Below, one piece after another: positions 1-8,540 of a stretch of DNA of 64,000 bases. Position 1 is the stretch's first letter. Each line of letters begins with the position of its first letter. A program made the translations under genes and the position numbers. Under the pieces are notes generated by a model. It was not told where the DNA came from and did not search any database. It saw only the letters and a list, made by a program, of their open reading frames with translations. The DNA is from Streptomyces hokutonensis (lineage in GTDB: Bacteria; Actinomycetota; Actinomycetes; Streptomycetales; Streptomycetaceae), in assembly GCF_000376565.1 (NCBI RefSeq), contig NZ_BARG01000038.1, forward strand, positions 62,001 through 126,000, given 5' to 3'.

Positions 1-606
1 GCTGACCGCCGCGGCATGGCTGCCGGCCGGAACGCCGTTGCCCTGTGCGACGAACATGACCGTCTGCATCAGGATCGAGGCCTGACGGCGAGGCTTCCCG
101 GCGGGGATGGCGCCGGCGTCCTCGGCCTGTTCCACCAACTCGGTGAACACCGTGAGCAGGGGGAGATGAGCGGTCGCCACCTGCGAGGGGTGCTTCACGA
201 GGAGTTGCAGCGCGAAGTCGCTGAACAGCGGGCGCTCCACACCGGGGTTGGAGAGCGACTGCTCGAAGAGCATCTCCACCGCGAGCCGCAGCGCCTGGAG
301 CGGATCCGACTCGGAGCCGGCGGTCTCACGGATCTCGGCGGCCGACTTGGACAACGCGTCCTCGAACAGAGCGAGCAGCAGCTCGTGTTTGCCGTCGAAG
401 TGCTGGTAGAAGCTGCGCAGTGACTGTTTGGAGCGGTCCACGACCTCCTGGACGGTGAAGTCCGTCGTCCGCTTCTCCGCGATCAGTTCCTGCGCCGCGT
501 CCAGGAAGCGCTGCACACGTTGTTCGGCGCGGAGCTTGGCGGCACGGGTGGAACGCTCAACGGCGCGCTGGCGCCAGGCTGGTTGTTCTTCGGGGACAGC
601 TGTCAC
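1..606 (-). CDS. TetR-family transcriptional regulator (C-terminus cut by window edge)
   Basis: A ligand-responsive DNA-binding repressor of the TetR family, with 202 codons visible and the C-terminus beyond position 1. The N-terminal helix-turn-helix lies at about residues 51-70 (FTVQEVVDRS followed by SFYQHFDGKHELL, the usual TetR recognition-helix pattern). The rest is helical and would form the ligand/dimer domain. I chose the GTG at 606; another in-frame GTG lies at 637-639. It is transcribed away from the acyl-CoA dehydrogenase operon at 752. A perfect 17-bp palindrome (698-714) lies between them. The same palindrome recurs across the window, so this is the best candidate for the regulon repressor and is probably self-regulated. 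That assignment is inference from position. Confidence 0.88.
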   Translation of the reverse strand, partial: MTAVPEEQPAWRQRAVERSTRAAKLRAEQRVQRFLDAAQELIAEKRTTDFTVQEVVDRSKQSLRSFYQHFDGKHELLLALFEDALSKSAAEIRETAGSESDPLQALRLAVEMLFEQSLSNPGVERPLFSDFALQLLVKHPSQVATAHLPLLTVFTELVEQAEDAGAIPAGKPRRQASILMQTVMFVAQGNGVPAGSHAAAVS

Positions 607-683
607 ATGAAGAACGATACTCCACTTCAGCGGTAACACTCCGGCTTCCCCTACCGAAGACCGCACTGCAAGTTCCGAGACTC

Positions 684-714
684 TTACTTGCGTGAGATGA
701 GAATGATATTCTCA
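684..714 (+). promoter_or_regulatory. Promoter with perfect palindromic operator (TGAGAAT-GAT-ATTCTCA)
   Basis: The operator at 698-714 is a perfect 7-3-7 palindrome, the longest copy of the motif shared across the window. A possible plus-strand promoter overlaps it: TTACTT at 684-689, a 17-nt gap, and TATTCT at 707-712 inside the right arm. A bound repressor would cover the -10 element of the operon starting at 752. It would also sit in the upstream region of the divergent TetR gene. The palindrome is seen directly; the promoter call is inference. Confidence 0.8.
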
Positions 715-751
715 CCGACATTCGTCCGGGTTGGCAGGAGGTTCGTCTGAC

Positions 752-2032
752 ATGGCATGGGACTTTTCCACCGAGCCGGAGTTCGAGGAGAAGCTGGAGT
801 GGATCAGGCGGTTCCGCGCCGAGCGCGTGGAGCCCCTGGACCTGCTGTATCCGGACCGGGCCTACCACCCGCTCGACGACGAACTCGGCCCTGTCGTCAG
901 GACGTTGAAGCAACAGGTCCGCGACGAGGGCCTGTGGGCACCGCACTTGGGCCCGGAGCTCGGCGGGCGCGGCTTCGGCCAGGTCAAGCTGGCGCTGATC
1001 AACGAGATCCTGGGCCAGTCGAGTTGGGCCCCCGTCATCTTCGGCACCGCCGCCCCCGACACCGGGAACGCCGAGATCATCGCCCGCTACGGCACCGACG
1101 AACAGAAGGAGCGCTACCTCCAGCCGCTGCTGGAGGGCGAGTGCTTCTCCTGCTTCTCCATGACCGAACCCCAGGCCGGCGCCGACCCCACGATGTTCAC
1201 CACCCGCGCGGAGCGCGACGGCGACGACTGGGTCATCACCGGCCGCAAGTTCTTCTCCTCCAACGCCCGCACCTCGAAGTTCGTCATCGTCATGGCCGTG
1301 ACGAACCCCGACGTCAGCCCCTACAAGGGCATGTCGATGTTCCTCGTGCCCAGCGACACCCCCGGCGTCCGCATCGAGCGCCACCTCGGCATCATGGGCG
1401 AGGCCACCGACGAGGGCATGCATGCACTCATCGCCTACGACGGCGTCCGCGTCCCCGCGGACGCGTTGCTCGGCGGCGAGGGCCAGGCCTTCGCGATCGC
1501 CCAGACCCGGCTCGGCGGTGGCCGTGTCCACCACGCGATGCGGGTCGTCGGCCAGAGCCAGAAGGCGCTGGACATGATGGCCGAGCGGGCCCTGTCCCGC
1601 GAGACCCAGGGCAGTCTGCTGGCCGACAAGCAACTCGTACGGGCCGACATCGCCGACTCCTACGCCCAACTCGCCCAGTTCCGGCTGTTCGTGCTCCACA
1701 CCGCCTGGCAGATCGACCGCTACCAGGACTACAAGCGGGTCCGGAAGGACATCGCCGCCATCAAGTTCCTCACACCCAAGGTGCTGCACGACATCGTCTA
1801 CCGCTCGATGCATCTGCACGGTGCCCTCGGTGTGTCGAACGAGATGCCGTTCTCGGACATGTGGAACGGCGCCGCCGTCATGGCCGTCGTCGACGGCCCC
1901 ACCGAGGTCCACAAGATCACTGTCGCCCGTGACGTCCTGCGCGGCTACGAAGCCGCCCCCGGCCTGTGGCCCACCCAGCACCTGCCCACCCGCCGCGAAT
2001 GGGCCCGGAAGCAGTTGGAGGACCTGCTGTGA
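752..2032 (+). CDS. Acyl-CoA dehydrogenase, ACAD10/11-like
   Basis: A 426-residue FAD-dependent acyl-CoA dehydrogenase. The middle domain has FSMTEPQAGAD near residue 132, and the C-terminal domain has the family's end motif as GPTEVHKITVARDVLRGY near residue 382. This GP-x-EVH form is typical of the ACAD10/ACAD11 branch rather than fatty-acid dehydrogenases. The ATG at 752 follows AGGAGG at 736-741. The stop overlaps the start of an APH-type kinase gene. In vertebrate ACAD10/11 and in the Pseudomonas levulinate pathway (LvaA/LvaC), this kinase and dehydrogenase act together on 4-hydroxyacyl-CoA. The same role here is inference from family and gene order. Confidence 0.88.
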   Translation: MAWDFSTEPEFEEKLEWIRRFRAERVEPLDLLYPDRAYHPLDDELGPVVRTLKQQVRDEGLWAPHLGPELGGRGFGQVKLALINEILGQSSWAPVIFGTAAPDTGNAEIIARYGTDEQKERYLQPLLEGECFSCFSMTEPQAGADPTMFTTRAERDGDDWVITGRKFFSSNARTSKFVIVMAVTNPDVSPYKGMSMFLVPSDTPGVRIERHLGIMGEATDEGMHALIAYDGVRVPADALLGGEGQAFAIAQTRLGGGRVHHAMRVVGQSQKALDMMAERALSRETQGSLLADKQLVRADIADSYAQLAQFRLFVLHTAWQIDRYQDYKRVRKDIAAIKFLTPKVLHDIVYRSMHLHGALGVSNEMPFSDMWNGAAVMAVVDGPTEVHKITVARDVLRGYEAAPGLWPTQHLPTRREWARKQLEDLL

Positions 2033-3051
2033 CGCTCGCCAACACGGAATCCCTCGCCCACTGGCTGGACGACCAGGGCATCGCCCCCGGCGAACCCGTC
2101 GAGACGTCGTACATCTCCGGGGGCACCTCCAACGACATCTACGGCATCCGGCGCGGCGAGCAGAGCATGGTGCTGCGCAAGCCGCCGGAGAAGGTTCCGC
2201 CGGGGCGCAACGAGACCATGCTCCGCGAATACCGCGTTCTCAAGGCGCTCAACGGCACGGACGTCCCGCACCCCGAGGCGATCGCGGTGTGCGACGACAC
2301 GAGCGTGCTCGGCTCCTGCTTCTACCTCATGGCGCACGTCGACGGCTGGTCCCCGATGAACTCCGGCGGCTGGCCCGAGCCGTTCCTCAGCGACCTGTCG
2401 CTTCGCCCCGGCCTCGCGTACCAACTCGTCGAGGGCATCGCCAAGTTGGGCAATGTCGACTGGCGCGCCCAGGGACTCGAGGGCTTCGGCCGCCCGGACG
2501 GCTTCCACGACAGACAGGTCGACCGCTGGCTGGCCCACCTCGCCAAGTTCAAGTTCCGCGAGATCCCCGGCTTGGAGAAGGCCGCCGCCTGGCTGCGGGA
2601 ACACCGTCCCGCCCACTGGACACCGGGCATCATCCACGGCGACTACCAGTTCGCCAACGTCATGTTCCGGCACGGCGCGCCCGCCGAACTCGCGGCCCTG
2701 GTCGACTTCGAAATGGCCACCGTGGGCGACCCGTTGCTCGACCTCGGCTGGGTGATCATGGGCTGGCCGGACGCCGACGAGGACCGCACCCAGAAGGGCT
2801 ACGTCGACTACACCGGCATGCCCGACCGCACCGACGTGCTGGAGCACTACGCCAAGGTCAGCGGGCGGGACGTCGGCGAGATCGACTACTACGTCATCCT
2901 CGCCCGGTTCAAGATGGCCGTAGTGCTGGAGGGCGGCTACGCCCGGCATGTGAGGGGCGAGGGCGGCAACCCCAAGATGGCCCACTACGGCGACGTCGTC
3001 CTCCAGATGGCCGCCCAGGCGGCCGAGCTCGCCGCCACGACCCGGCTATGA
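2029..3051 (+). CDS. APH-family phosphotransferase, ACAD10/11 kinase-domain type
   Basis: A 340-residue kinase of the aminoglycoside-phosphotransferase fold. The catalytic loop HGDYQFANVMF is near residue 202 and the metal-binding VDFEMATVGDP near residue 225, so the catalytic Asp, Asn and metal Asp are all present. GTG at 2029 overlaps the previous stop (GTGA) and follows GGAGG at 2017-2021. Tight coupling to an ACAD11-like dehydrogenase argues against drug resistance. It suggests phosphorylation of a hydroxyl on a CoA-bound acid, as described for LvaA and for the kinase domain of ACAD11. The substrate is not known from sequence. Confidence 0.85.
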   Translation: MTLANTESLAHWLDDQGIAPGEPVETSYISGGTSNDIYGIRRGEQSMVLRKPPEKVPPGRNETMLREYRVLKALNGTDVPHPEAIAVCDDTSVLGSCFYLMAHVDGWSPMNSGGWPEPFLSDLSLRPGLAYQLVEGIAKLGNVDWRAQGLEGFGRPDGFHDRQVDRWLAHLAKFKFREIPGLEKAAAWLREHRPAHWTPGIIHGDYQFANVMFRHGAPAELAALVDFEMATVGDPLLDLGWVIMGWPDADEDRTQKGYVDYTGMPDRTDVLEHYAKVSGRDVGEIDYYVILARFKMAVVLEGGYARHVRGEGGNPKMAHYGDVVLQMAAQAAELAATTRL

Positions 3052-4019
3052 GAGCGGCCCGCTGCAACGCCGTCGGCGGCCCGGTCGTCGTTGAGGACAT
3101 TCCCGAACCACCCTTCGCTGAAGGGGAGTTGGCGTGGCCGGACGGCGGCATCCCCGTCGACGTGCACTACGCCGCCGTCAACTTCGCCGACGTCCTCGTG
3201 ATCGACGGCGCCTACCAGGTGAAGGCGGAGCCGCCCTTCACCCCGGGCAGCGAGTTCGCCGGCGTGGTCGCCGCCTCGGCGTACGGATTCGAGAAGGGCG
3301 AGCGGGTCTTCGGCTCGATGTTCGTCGGCGCCTTCGCCGAACGCGTCACCGCCCGCCCCGCCGGCCTGAGCCGCATCCCGGAGGGCATCCCCACCGAGCG
3401 AGCCGCGGCCTTCGGGGTCAGCCACGCCACCGCCTTCGACGCGCTCCGCCTGGTCGCCGACGTACAGCACGGCGAGCGGGTGGCCGTCCTCGGCGCGGCC
3501 GGCGGGGTGGGCCTCGCCACCGTCGAACTCGCCGCACTGCTCGGCGCGGAGGTCGTCGCCGTCGCCTCGACGGCGGAGAAGCGGGCGGTGTGCGCCGAGC
3601 AGGGCGCGCACGTCGCCTTGCCCTACGACGATCTGAAGCGGAGCCTGCGGGACGCGGGCGGCGCCGATGTCGTGATCGACCCGGTCGGCGGGCCGTACGC
3701 GGAGGAGGCGTTGCGGGCGATGCGCTGGGGCGGACGGTTCGTGAGCGTGGGGTTCGCGAGCGGGGAGATCCCGCGCATCCCGCTCAACCTCCCGATGCTC
3801 AAGGGCGTCAGCGTCCACGGCTTCGACCTCGGCGGCTGGGCGCGGCACCGGCGGGACGACCTGGTCGCCGCCCGCACCGAACTCCACGGACTGTTCGCCG
3901 CCGGACGGATCCGGCCCCGCGTCCACGCCGTCTATCCGCTCGCCGAAGTCGCCGCGGCCCTCAGCCTGGGGCGCCGCGCCATCGGCAAGGTCCTTCTGGA
4001 GGTCGCGCATGGAGTTTGA
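3048..4019 (+). CDS. Zinc-free MDR oxidoreductase (quinone oxidoreductase / enoyl reductase-like)
   Basis: A 323-residue medium-chain dehydrogenase/reductase. The N-terminal GroES-like part contains YAAVNFADVLVIDGAY, and a Rossmann nucleotide site (GAAGGVGLATVELAALLGA) lies near residue 150. The zinc-ligand cysteines of alcohol dehydrogenases are missing, placing it with NADPH:quinone reductases and enoyl/crotonyl reductases. ATG at 3048 overlaps the kinase stop (ATGA). In this operon it probably reduces or isomerises an enoyl or quinone-like intermediate. The exact reaction cannot be read from sequence. Confidence 0.85.
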   Translation: MRAARCNAVGGPVVVEDIPEPPFAEGELAWPDGGIPVDVHYAAVNFADVLVIDGAYQVKAEPPFTPGSEFAGVVAASAYGFEKGERVFGSMFVGAFAERVTARPAGLSRIPEGIPTERAAAFGVSHATAFDALRLVADVQHGERVAVLGAAGGVGLATVELAALLGAEVVAVASTAEKRAVCAEQGAHVALPYDDLKRSLRDAGGADVVIDPVGGPYAEEALRAMRWGGRFVSVGFASGEIPRIPLNLPMLKGVSVHGFDLGGWARHRRDDLVAARTELHGLFAAGRIRPRVHAVYPLAEVAAALSLGRRAIGKVLLEVAHGV

Positions 4020-4860
4020 GTTCGACGACGAGCAGCGGCTGCTCCAGCGAGTGGTCCGCGAAACGGTCACCAGGACGCGCTCGCTGCCCGAGGACCAACT
4101 CTGGGACACCTACTTGGAGTTGGGCTGGCTCGAAGCCCCTCCGGTGGAACTCGCCATCGTGCTGGAGGAGTTGGGCTACGCCGCCGACCCGACGCCCTTC
4201 CTCGCCACCGCCACCTGGTTCGCACCGCTGGCCGGACGGCTGCCGCGCGGCTCGGGCACCGGTGTCTTCGACGGGGAGGGCCGGTTCGTCCTCGACGCCG
4301 ACCGCGCGGACGAGATCGCCCTGCTCACCTCCGAGGGCGTGGTCGTACGGGACGGAAAGGACCTGGCGGCCGAGCGGCTGTCCGTGTTCGACCCGACCCT
4401 GCACGTCGCCCGGGTGGACGCACCGGACCTGGTCGCCGGTGTACCGGACCTGGCCCTGATGGGCCTCGCGGTCAGCACCGTCGGCAGTTGCCGGCGCATC
4501 CTCGACCTGGTCGTCGCCCATGTGAAGGAACGACACCAATTCGGCGTGCCCATCGGCTCGTTCCAGGCCGTCAAGCACAAGGCCGCCGACATGTACGTCG
4601 CCATCGAACGAGCGAAGGTGCTGGCCTACTTCTCCGCGCTCACCATCGCCGAGGACGACCCGCGCCGCGGCCGGGCCGTCGCGATGGCCAAGGCCGCCGC
4701 CGGGGACTGCCAACGGGTGTGTTTCCGCAATGGGTTCCAGCTCTTCGGCGCCATGGGCTACACGTGGGAGAACGAGCTGCAGATCCATCTCAAGCGGGCC
4801 AAGGCCGGGGACCTGCTCCTCGGCACGGCGTCCGAGCACAGGAAGGCGCTGCTGGTATGA
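4009..4860 (+). CDS. Short acyl-CoA dehydrogenase subunit (heteromer partner)
   Basis: A 283-residue acyl-CoA dehydrogenase-fold protein, about 100 residues shorter than usual. The N-terminal and middle domains are shortened. The C-terminal helical domain is intact and includes ERHQFGVPIGSFQAVKH and FGAMGYTWENELQIHLKRAK, with a Glu where many family members keep a catalytic acid. ATG at 4009 lies inside the end of the previous gene. The next gene encodes a full-length member and overlaps the stop. Short/long adjacent pairs form alpha2-beta2 enzymes in actinobacterial steroid side-chain oxidation (the ChsE type), so a heteromer with the 4857 product is likely. Confidence 0.85.
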   Translation: MEFEFDDEQRLLQRVVRETVTRTRSLPEDQLWDTYLELGWLEAPPVELAIVLEELGYAADPTPFLATATWFAPLAGRLPRGSGTGVFDGEGRFVLDADRADEIALLTSEGVVVRDGKDLAAERLSVFDPTLHVARVDAPDLVAGVPDLALMGLAVSTVGSCRRILDLVVAHVKERHQFGVPIGSFQAVKHKAADMYVAIERAKVLAYFSALTIAEDDPRRGRAVAMAKAAAGDCQRVCFRNGFQLFGAMGYTWENELQIHLKRAKAGDLLLGTASEHRKALLV

Positions 4861-6005
4861 GGCTGGCCCCCGACCCCGAGGTCGAGAAGTTCCGCGCCGA
4901 TTTCAGCGCCTTCCTCGACACCCACCTGCCCACCCCCGAAGAGGCCACCGTCCGCTCCAAGTCCAGCGCGGACATTCCCGATTGGGCCCGGCGCTGGCAG
5001 CGCACCCTCTTCGACGAGGGCTGGCTGCTGCCCGCCCAGCCGCCCGAGTACGGCGGACGCAACGCCACCCTGCCCCAAGTCGTCGCCCACCTGGAGGAGT
5101 TGTCCAGACGGCGGATCTACCACAGCTTCAACCCGCAGGGTCTGAACATCATCGCGGCCTCGCTGCTCACCTTCGGGACGGAGCAGCAGAAACGCGACTG
5201 GGCCATACCGTTGCTGCGCGCCGAGATCACCGCCTCGCTCGGCATGAGCGAGCCCGGAGCCGGCTCCGACCTGGCGGGGCTGCGCACCCGTGCGGTCCTC
5301 GACGGCGACCATTTCGTCGTCAACGGGCAGAAGGTGTGGACCTCCGGCGCGCACGATGCCGACGTCCTGCTCACCTTCGTCCGCACCGACCCCGACGCCC
5401 CCAAGCACAAGGGCATCAGCGTCCTACTGATCCCCACCGCCTCCGAAGGCCTGGTCCGGCGGCCGTTCGGATCGATCGCCGCACCCGACGACCTCGACTT
5501 CAACGAGGTGTTCTTCACCGACGTCCGCGTCCCCAAGGAGAACCTCGTCGGCCCCCTCAACGAGGGCTGGCGGGTGGCCAACGGCTCGCTCGGCCACGAA
5601 CGGACCCTGCTCTGGGTGCACTACGCCGAGCGCATGGACGGCCTGATCCAGGACTCGCCCTGTGACGAGGAGTGGTACGCGACGCTCCAAATGGACGTCC
5701 AGGCACTGCGGTTGCTCGGCTATCGGCTGCTCGGGGCCGACCGGAACCCGGTGGAGATCTCGGTGCTCAAGCTGCTCGGCTCCGAGGCCGCGCAGAGCGC
5801 CGAACTGCACGCCCTCGAACACCACGGGACCGAGGCGCTGCTGCATCCGGTGCAGACCGGGCCGTACACCCATATGAACATCGAGGCGTTCACCGCCAGT
5901 TGGTTCGAGCGGTACGCGCGCAGCTTCGGCGGGACGATCGCCGGCGGCACCTCCGAGATCCAGCGCAACATCATTGCCGAGCGCATCCTCGGCCTGCCCC
6001 GATAG
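4857..6005 (+). CDS. Acyl-CoA dehydrogenase, long subunit of the pair
   Basis: A 382-residue FAD-dependent acyl-CoA dehydrogenase. The flavin/substrate loop SLGMSEPGAGSDLAGLRTRA and the VNGQKVWTSGAHDAD segment lie in the middle domain. The C-terminus has the adenine-binding GGTIAGGTSEIQRNIIAERI motif. ATG at 4857 overlaps the stop of the short subunit (ATGA), implying translational coupling and probable co-assembly. It would introduce the alpha-beta double bond in a bulky CoA thioester; the substrate is unknown. Confidence 0.9.
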   Translation: MRLAPDPEVEKFRADFSAFLDTHLPTPEEATVRSKSSADIPDWARRWQRTLFDEGWLLPAQPPEYGGRNATLPQVVAHLEELSRRRIYHSFNPQGLNIIAASLLTFGTEQQKRDWAIPLLRAEITASLGMSEPGAGSDLAGLRTRAVLDGDHFVVNGQKVWTSGAHDADVLLTFVRTDPDAPKHKGISVLLIPTASEGLVRRPFGSIAAPDDLDFNEVFFTDVRVPKENLVGPLNEGWRVANGSLGHERTLLWVHYAERMDGLIQDSPCDEEWYATLQMDVQALRLLGYRLLGADRNPVEISVLKLLGSEAAQSAELHALEHHGTEALLHPVQTGPYTHMNIEAFTASWFERYARSFGGTIAGGTSEIQRNIIAERILGLPR

Positions 6006-6026
6006 AGCCGACGGAAGACGGGACCC

Positions 6027-6848
6027 ATGACAGACACAGCGGCAGACGCAGCGGACACGGACGAGGTCCTCTACGAGGTCGACAGCAAGGTCGCGGTCAT
6101 CACCCTGAACCGGCCCGAGGTCGCCAACGCCCAGAACGCGGTGCTCCTCGACGCGCTGGACGCCGCCTGGAGCCGGGCCGCCGCCGACGAGGAGGTGAAG
6201 GTGATTCTCCTGCGGGGCAACGGGAAACACTTCTCCTCCGGCCACGACCTCAAGGACCGCTGGCCGGCCCCGAGCGAGATCACCCTGGAGTGGATCTACG
6301 CCGCCGAGTCCCGCCGCTACCTGGAATACACGCTGCGCTGGCGCAACGTCCCCAAGCCGTCGATCGCCGCGGTCCAGGGCAAGTGCATCGCCGGCGGACT
6401 GATGCTGTGCTGGCCCTGCGATCTGATCGTGGCCGCCGAGAACGCCGAATTCTCCGACCCCGTCGTGCACATGGGCATCGGGGGAGTCGAATACCACGGT
6501 CACACCTGGGAGTTGGGCCCGCGCAAGGCGAAGGAGATCCTCTTCACCGGACGGGCCGTCACCGCCGAGGAGGCGGAGAAGGTCGGCATGGTGAACAAGG
6601 TCGTCCCCCTCGACCAACTGGACATCGAAGCAATGGAGTTGGCCCGGCAGATCGCCCGCATGCCGTCCTTCGGCCTCCGCCAGGCCAAGCGCGCCGTCAA
6701 CCAGAGCCTCGACGTCCAGGGCTTCTACGCGGCCATCCAGTCCGTGTTCGACATCCACGAGACGGGACACGGAAACGCGTTGAGCGTCTCCGGGTATCCC
6801 ATTCTCACGAAGCTCGACGGCATGAAGGAACGCCTCAAGGAGCAGTAG
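6027..6848 (+). CDS. Enoyl-CoA hydratase/isomerase family protein
   Basis: A 273-residue crotonase-fold protein. Family signatures include ITLNRPEVANAQNAVL near the N-terminus, the oxyanion segment HFSSGHDLKDRW and the second loop GKCIAGGLMLCWPCDLIVAAE. It ends the operon that starts at 752, 21 nt after the dehydrogenase stop. A strong hairpin follows. It likely hydrates the enoyl-CoA made by the upstream dehydrogenases, although crotonase-fold enzymes also isomerise or cleave. Confidence 0.9.
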   Translation: MTDTAADAADTDEVLYEVDSKVAVITLNRPEVANAQNAVLLDALDAAWSRAAADEEVKVILLRGNGKHFSSGHDLKDRWPAPSEITLEWIYAAESRRYLEYTLRWRNVPKPSIAAVQGKCIAGGLMLCWPCDLIVAAENAEFSDPVVHMGIGGVEYHGHTWELGPRKAKEILFTGRAVTAEEAEKVGMVNKVVPLDQLDIEAMELARQIARMPSFGLRQAKRAVNQSLDVQGFYAAIQSVFDIHETGHGNALSVSGYPILTKLDGMKERLKEQ

Positions 6849-6858
6849 GCGATGGCCC

Positions 6859-6886
6859 GACCGCGCATCACTCGCGATGCGCGGTC
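6859..6886. terminator. Hairpin terminator between convergent operons
   Basis: GACCGCGCATC at 6859-6869 pairs perfectly with GATGCGCGGTC at 6876-6886 across a 6-nt loop. It sits between the hydratase stop (6848) and overlaps the end of the convergent SDR gene (stop at 6868-6870). It could therefore stop transcription from both sides. There is no clear U-tract, as is common in high-GC actinomycetes. Confidence 0.65.
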
Positions 6887-7668
6887 GCGCCCCGGCTCAT
6901 CGCGAGGACCGCGTCACGGCGGCTCAGCGCCCCGAACGGTGAACCGCCGGTCGGGGTGGGGCTGCCGCAGATCCAGGTCGGACCGTCGGAGAGATGGGCG
7001 AGCGCCTCGGCGGCCACGTCGTCCGGGTCGGCCAAGTCGCCGCCGTACGAGCCCCCTTGGACTTCTTGCGTCCGCCGCAGGGACGGGGTGTCGGTCCTGC
7101 CGAGCACCAGCCCCAGGACGTCCACCCCGCTGCCCTGCCACTCCGCCCACAGGCTCTCGGCGAGGATCAGGTCGAACGCCTTCGTGGCGCCGTACGCAGC
7201 GAGCGTGGCACCACCCGCCCAGGCCGCGCCCGAGGTCACCAGGACCACGGCGCCCCGCTTGCGCGCCACCATCGGGGCGCCGAAACGGTACGCCGCTTCG
7301 AGTACGGCCGTGCAGTTGCGCCGCACCAGCCCCAGGTGGACGTCGAGATCCTTGTCGAGGAACGGGACGCTGCGGTCGTCGCTGCCCGCGTTGTACACGA
7401 ACAGACCGACTTCCAGACCGGCGGTCGCCCGCTCCAACTCCGACAAGGCAGTGGGGGAGCTGAGGTCGAGGGCGACGGCGCGGACCTCGACGCCGTACCG
7501 GGCGCGGATCTCGTCGGCGGACTCCTCCAGCACGGGCAGCCGCCGGGCCACCAGCACGACGTTCATTCCGTCGGCGGCCATCCGGTGGGCGAACGCGGCA
7601 CCCACTCCGTCCGATCCGCCGGCGACGACACCCCACGGCCCGTACTTGGCGGCGAGCGATTCAGTCAC
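6868..7668 (-). CDS. Short-chain dehydrogenase/reductase (SDR)
   Basis: A 266-residue NAD(P)-dependent SDR. The nucleotide site is GGSDGVGAAFA near the N-terminus with VARR after beta-2, VYNAGS follows, and the catalytic YGATK is present. GTG at 7668 follows GAGGAG. It is the last gene of the minus-strand operon starting at 10095 and probably oxidises or reduces a hydroxyl/keto group of the intermediate handled there. This operon has no copy of the window-wide operator. Confidence 0.88.
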   Translation of the reverse strand: MTESLAAKYGPWGVVAGGSDGVGAAFAHRMAADGMNVVLVARRLPVLEESADEIRARYGVEVRAVALDLSSPTALSELERATAGLEVGLFVYNAGSDDRSVPFLDKDLDVHLGLVRRNCTAVLEAAYRFGAPMVARKRGAVVLVTSGAAWAGGATLAAYGATKAFDLILAESLWAEWQGSGVDVLGLVLGRTDTPSLRRTQEVQGGSYGGDLADPDDVAAEALAHLSDGPTWICGSPTPTGGSPFGALSRRDAVLAMSRGATAHRE

Positions 7669-7684
7669 TTCTCACTCCTCATTC

Positions 7685-7718
7685 GGATCAGGCAGATCAG
7701 AGAGATCGGGCAGATCAT
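7685..7718. repeat. Short imperfect tandem repeat
   Basis: Two 16-nt units start at 7685 and 7703, share 13 of 16 positions around GGCAGATCA, and fill most of the gap between two minus-strand genes. No function is evident. Confidence 0.4.
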
Positions 7719-8540
7719 TCAAGGTGAACCGAGAACCTTCTTCTCGACCGCGTCCGACGACAGCACGGTCCCGATGATCCCCAGGTCGGCGCCGGCGCTC
7801 CGCGCCACCTCGCGCACCACGTCGACGTCCTTGCTCATCAGGTCCGCCAGCCGTTCCGCTACCGCGTCGACCGAACCCCCGCTGACGACGACACCGAGCG
7901 CGCGACTGGCGCCGCTGCCGTGCTGGAGCGCGGCGAGAATCGCCTTCTCGTCGATGCCCAGCGAACCTGCGACCCGCACCGCGTCGACCGCGAGCCCGAC
8001 CTGCGCCACGAACAGGGCGTTGTTCACGAGCTTGACCCGCTGCCCGTTCCCGGCCGGCCCCACAAACATGACCGGCGAGGCGTAGGTCTCCAACAGCGGG
8101 CGCATCGCGTCCAGTTGAGCCTCGTCCCCACCGACCCACAGGGTGAGACGGCCCGCCGCGATGTCGTGCGGACCGCCAGAGAGCGCGGCGTCCAGCACCC
8201 CGACACCGCGCTCCGCGCCCGCCTCGGCGAGCAACTGTGCGGTGGCCGGATCGGAGGTCGTGTGCTGCACGAGCGTCGCTCCCGGCTTCATGGCCGCGAG
8301 GGCGCCGTCCGTGCCGAGGCAGACCGCTCGCACCTGCTCGTCCTTCAGTACGGTGACCAGCACCGCGTCGGCGTCGCGGACCGTCGCCCGGACCGTGTCG
8401 GCCGACGCGAGCCCGCTCTCCTGGGCAGCCTCCCGGGCCTCCGGACGACGTACAAGGACCGTGACGTCATGCCCGGCGGCCGACAGCCGTTCGACGATCG
8501 GCCGCCCCATCCGCCCCCACCCGATGAACCCGATCCTCAA
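7719..8540 (-). CDS. NAD(P)-dependent beta-hydroxyacid dehydrogenase family protein
   Basis: A 273-residue member of the 3-hydroxyisobutyrate / 6-phosphogluconate dehydrogenase family. The N-terminal dinucleotide site is GFIGWGRMGRPI, the substrate loop is DAALSGGPHDIAAGRLTLWVGG, and the catalytic Lys is in GQRVKLVNNALF. I chose the TTG at 8540 because it overlaps the upstream stop (TTGA), follows GGAGGAG and puts the Rossmann motif at the N-terminus. A paralogue lies at 24718-25599. It likely oxidises a beta-hydroxy acid or reduces a semialdehyde; the substrate is unknown. Confidence 0.87.
   Translation of the reverse strand: MRIGFIGWGRMGRPIVERLSAAGHDVTVLVRRPEAREAAQESGLASADTVRATVRDADAVLVTVLKDEQVRAVCLGTDGALAAMKPGATLVQHTTSDPATAQLLAEAGAERGVGVLDAALSGGPHDIAAGRLTLWVGGDEAQLDAMRPLLETYASPVMFVGPAGNGQRVKLVNNALFVAQVGLAVDAVRVAGSLGIDEKAILAALQHGSGASRALGVVVSGGSVDAVAERLADLMSKDVDVVREVARSAGADLGIIGTVLSSDAVEKKVLGSP

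Noticed and set aside
557..1981. Long antisense reading frame of 474 codons opposite the first acyl-CoA dehydrogenase
   Set aside because: It is a third-position GC shadow. The plus strand carries a protein with full family motifs and a ribosome binding site, and the antisense product is low-complexity Gly/Val/Ala/Arg.
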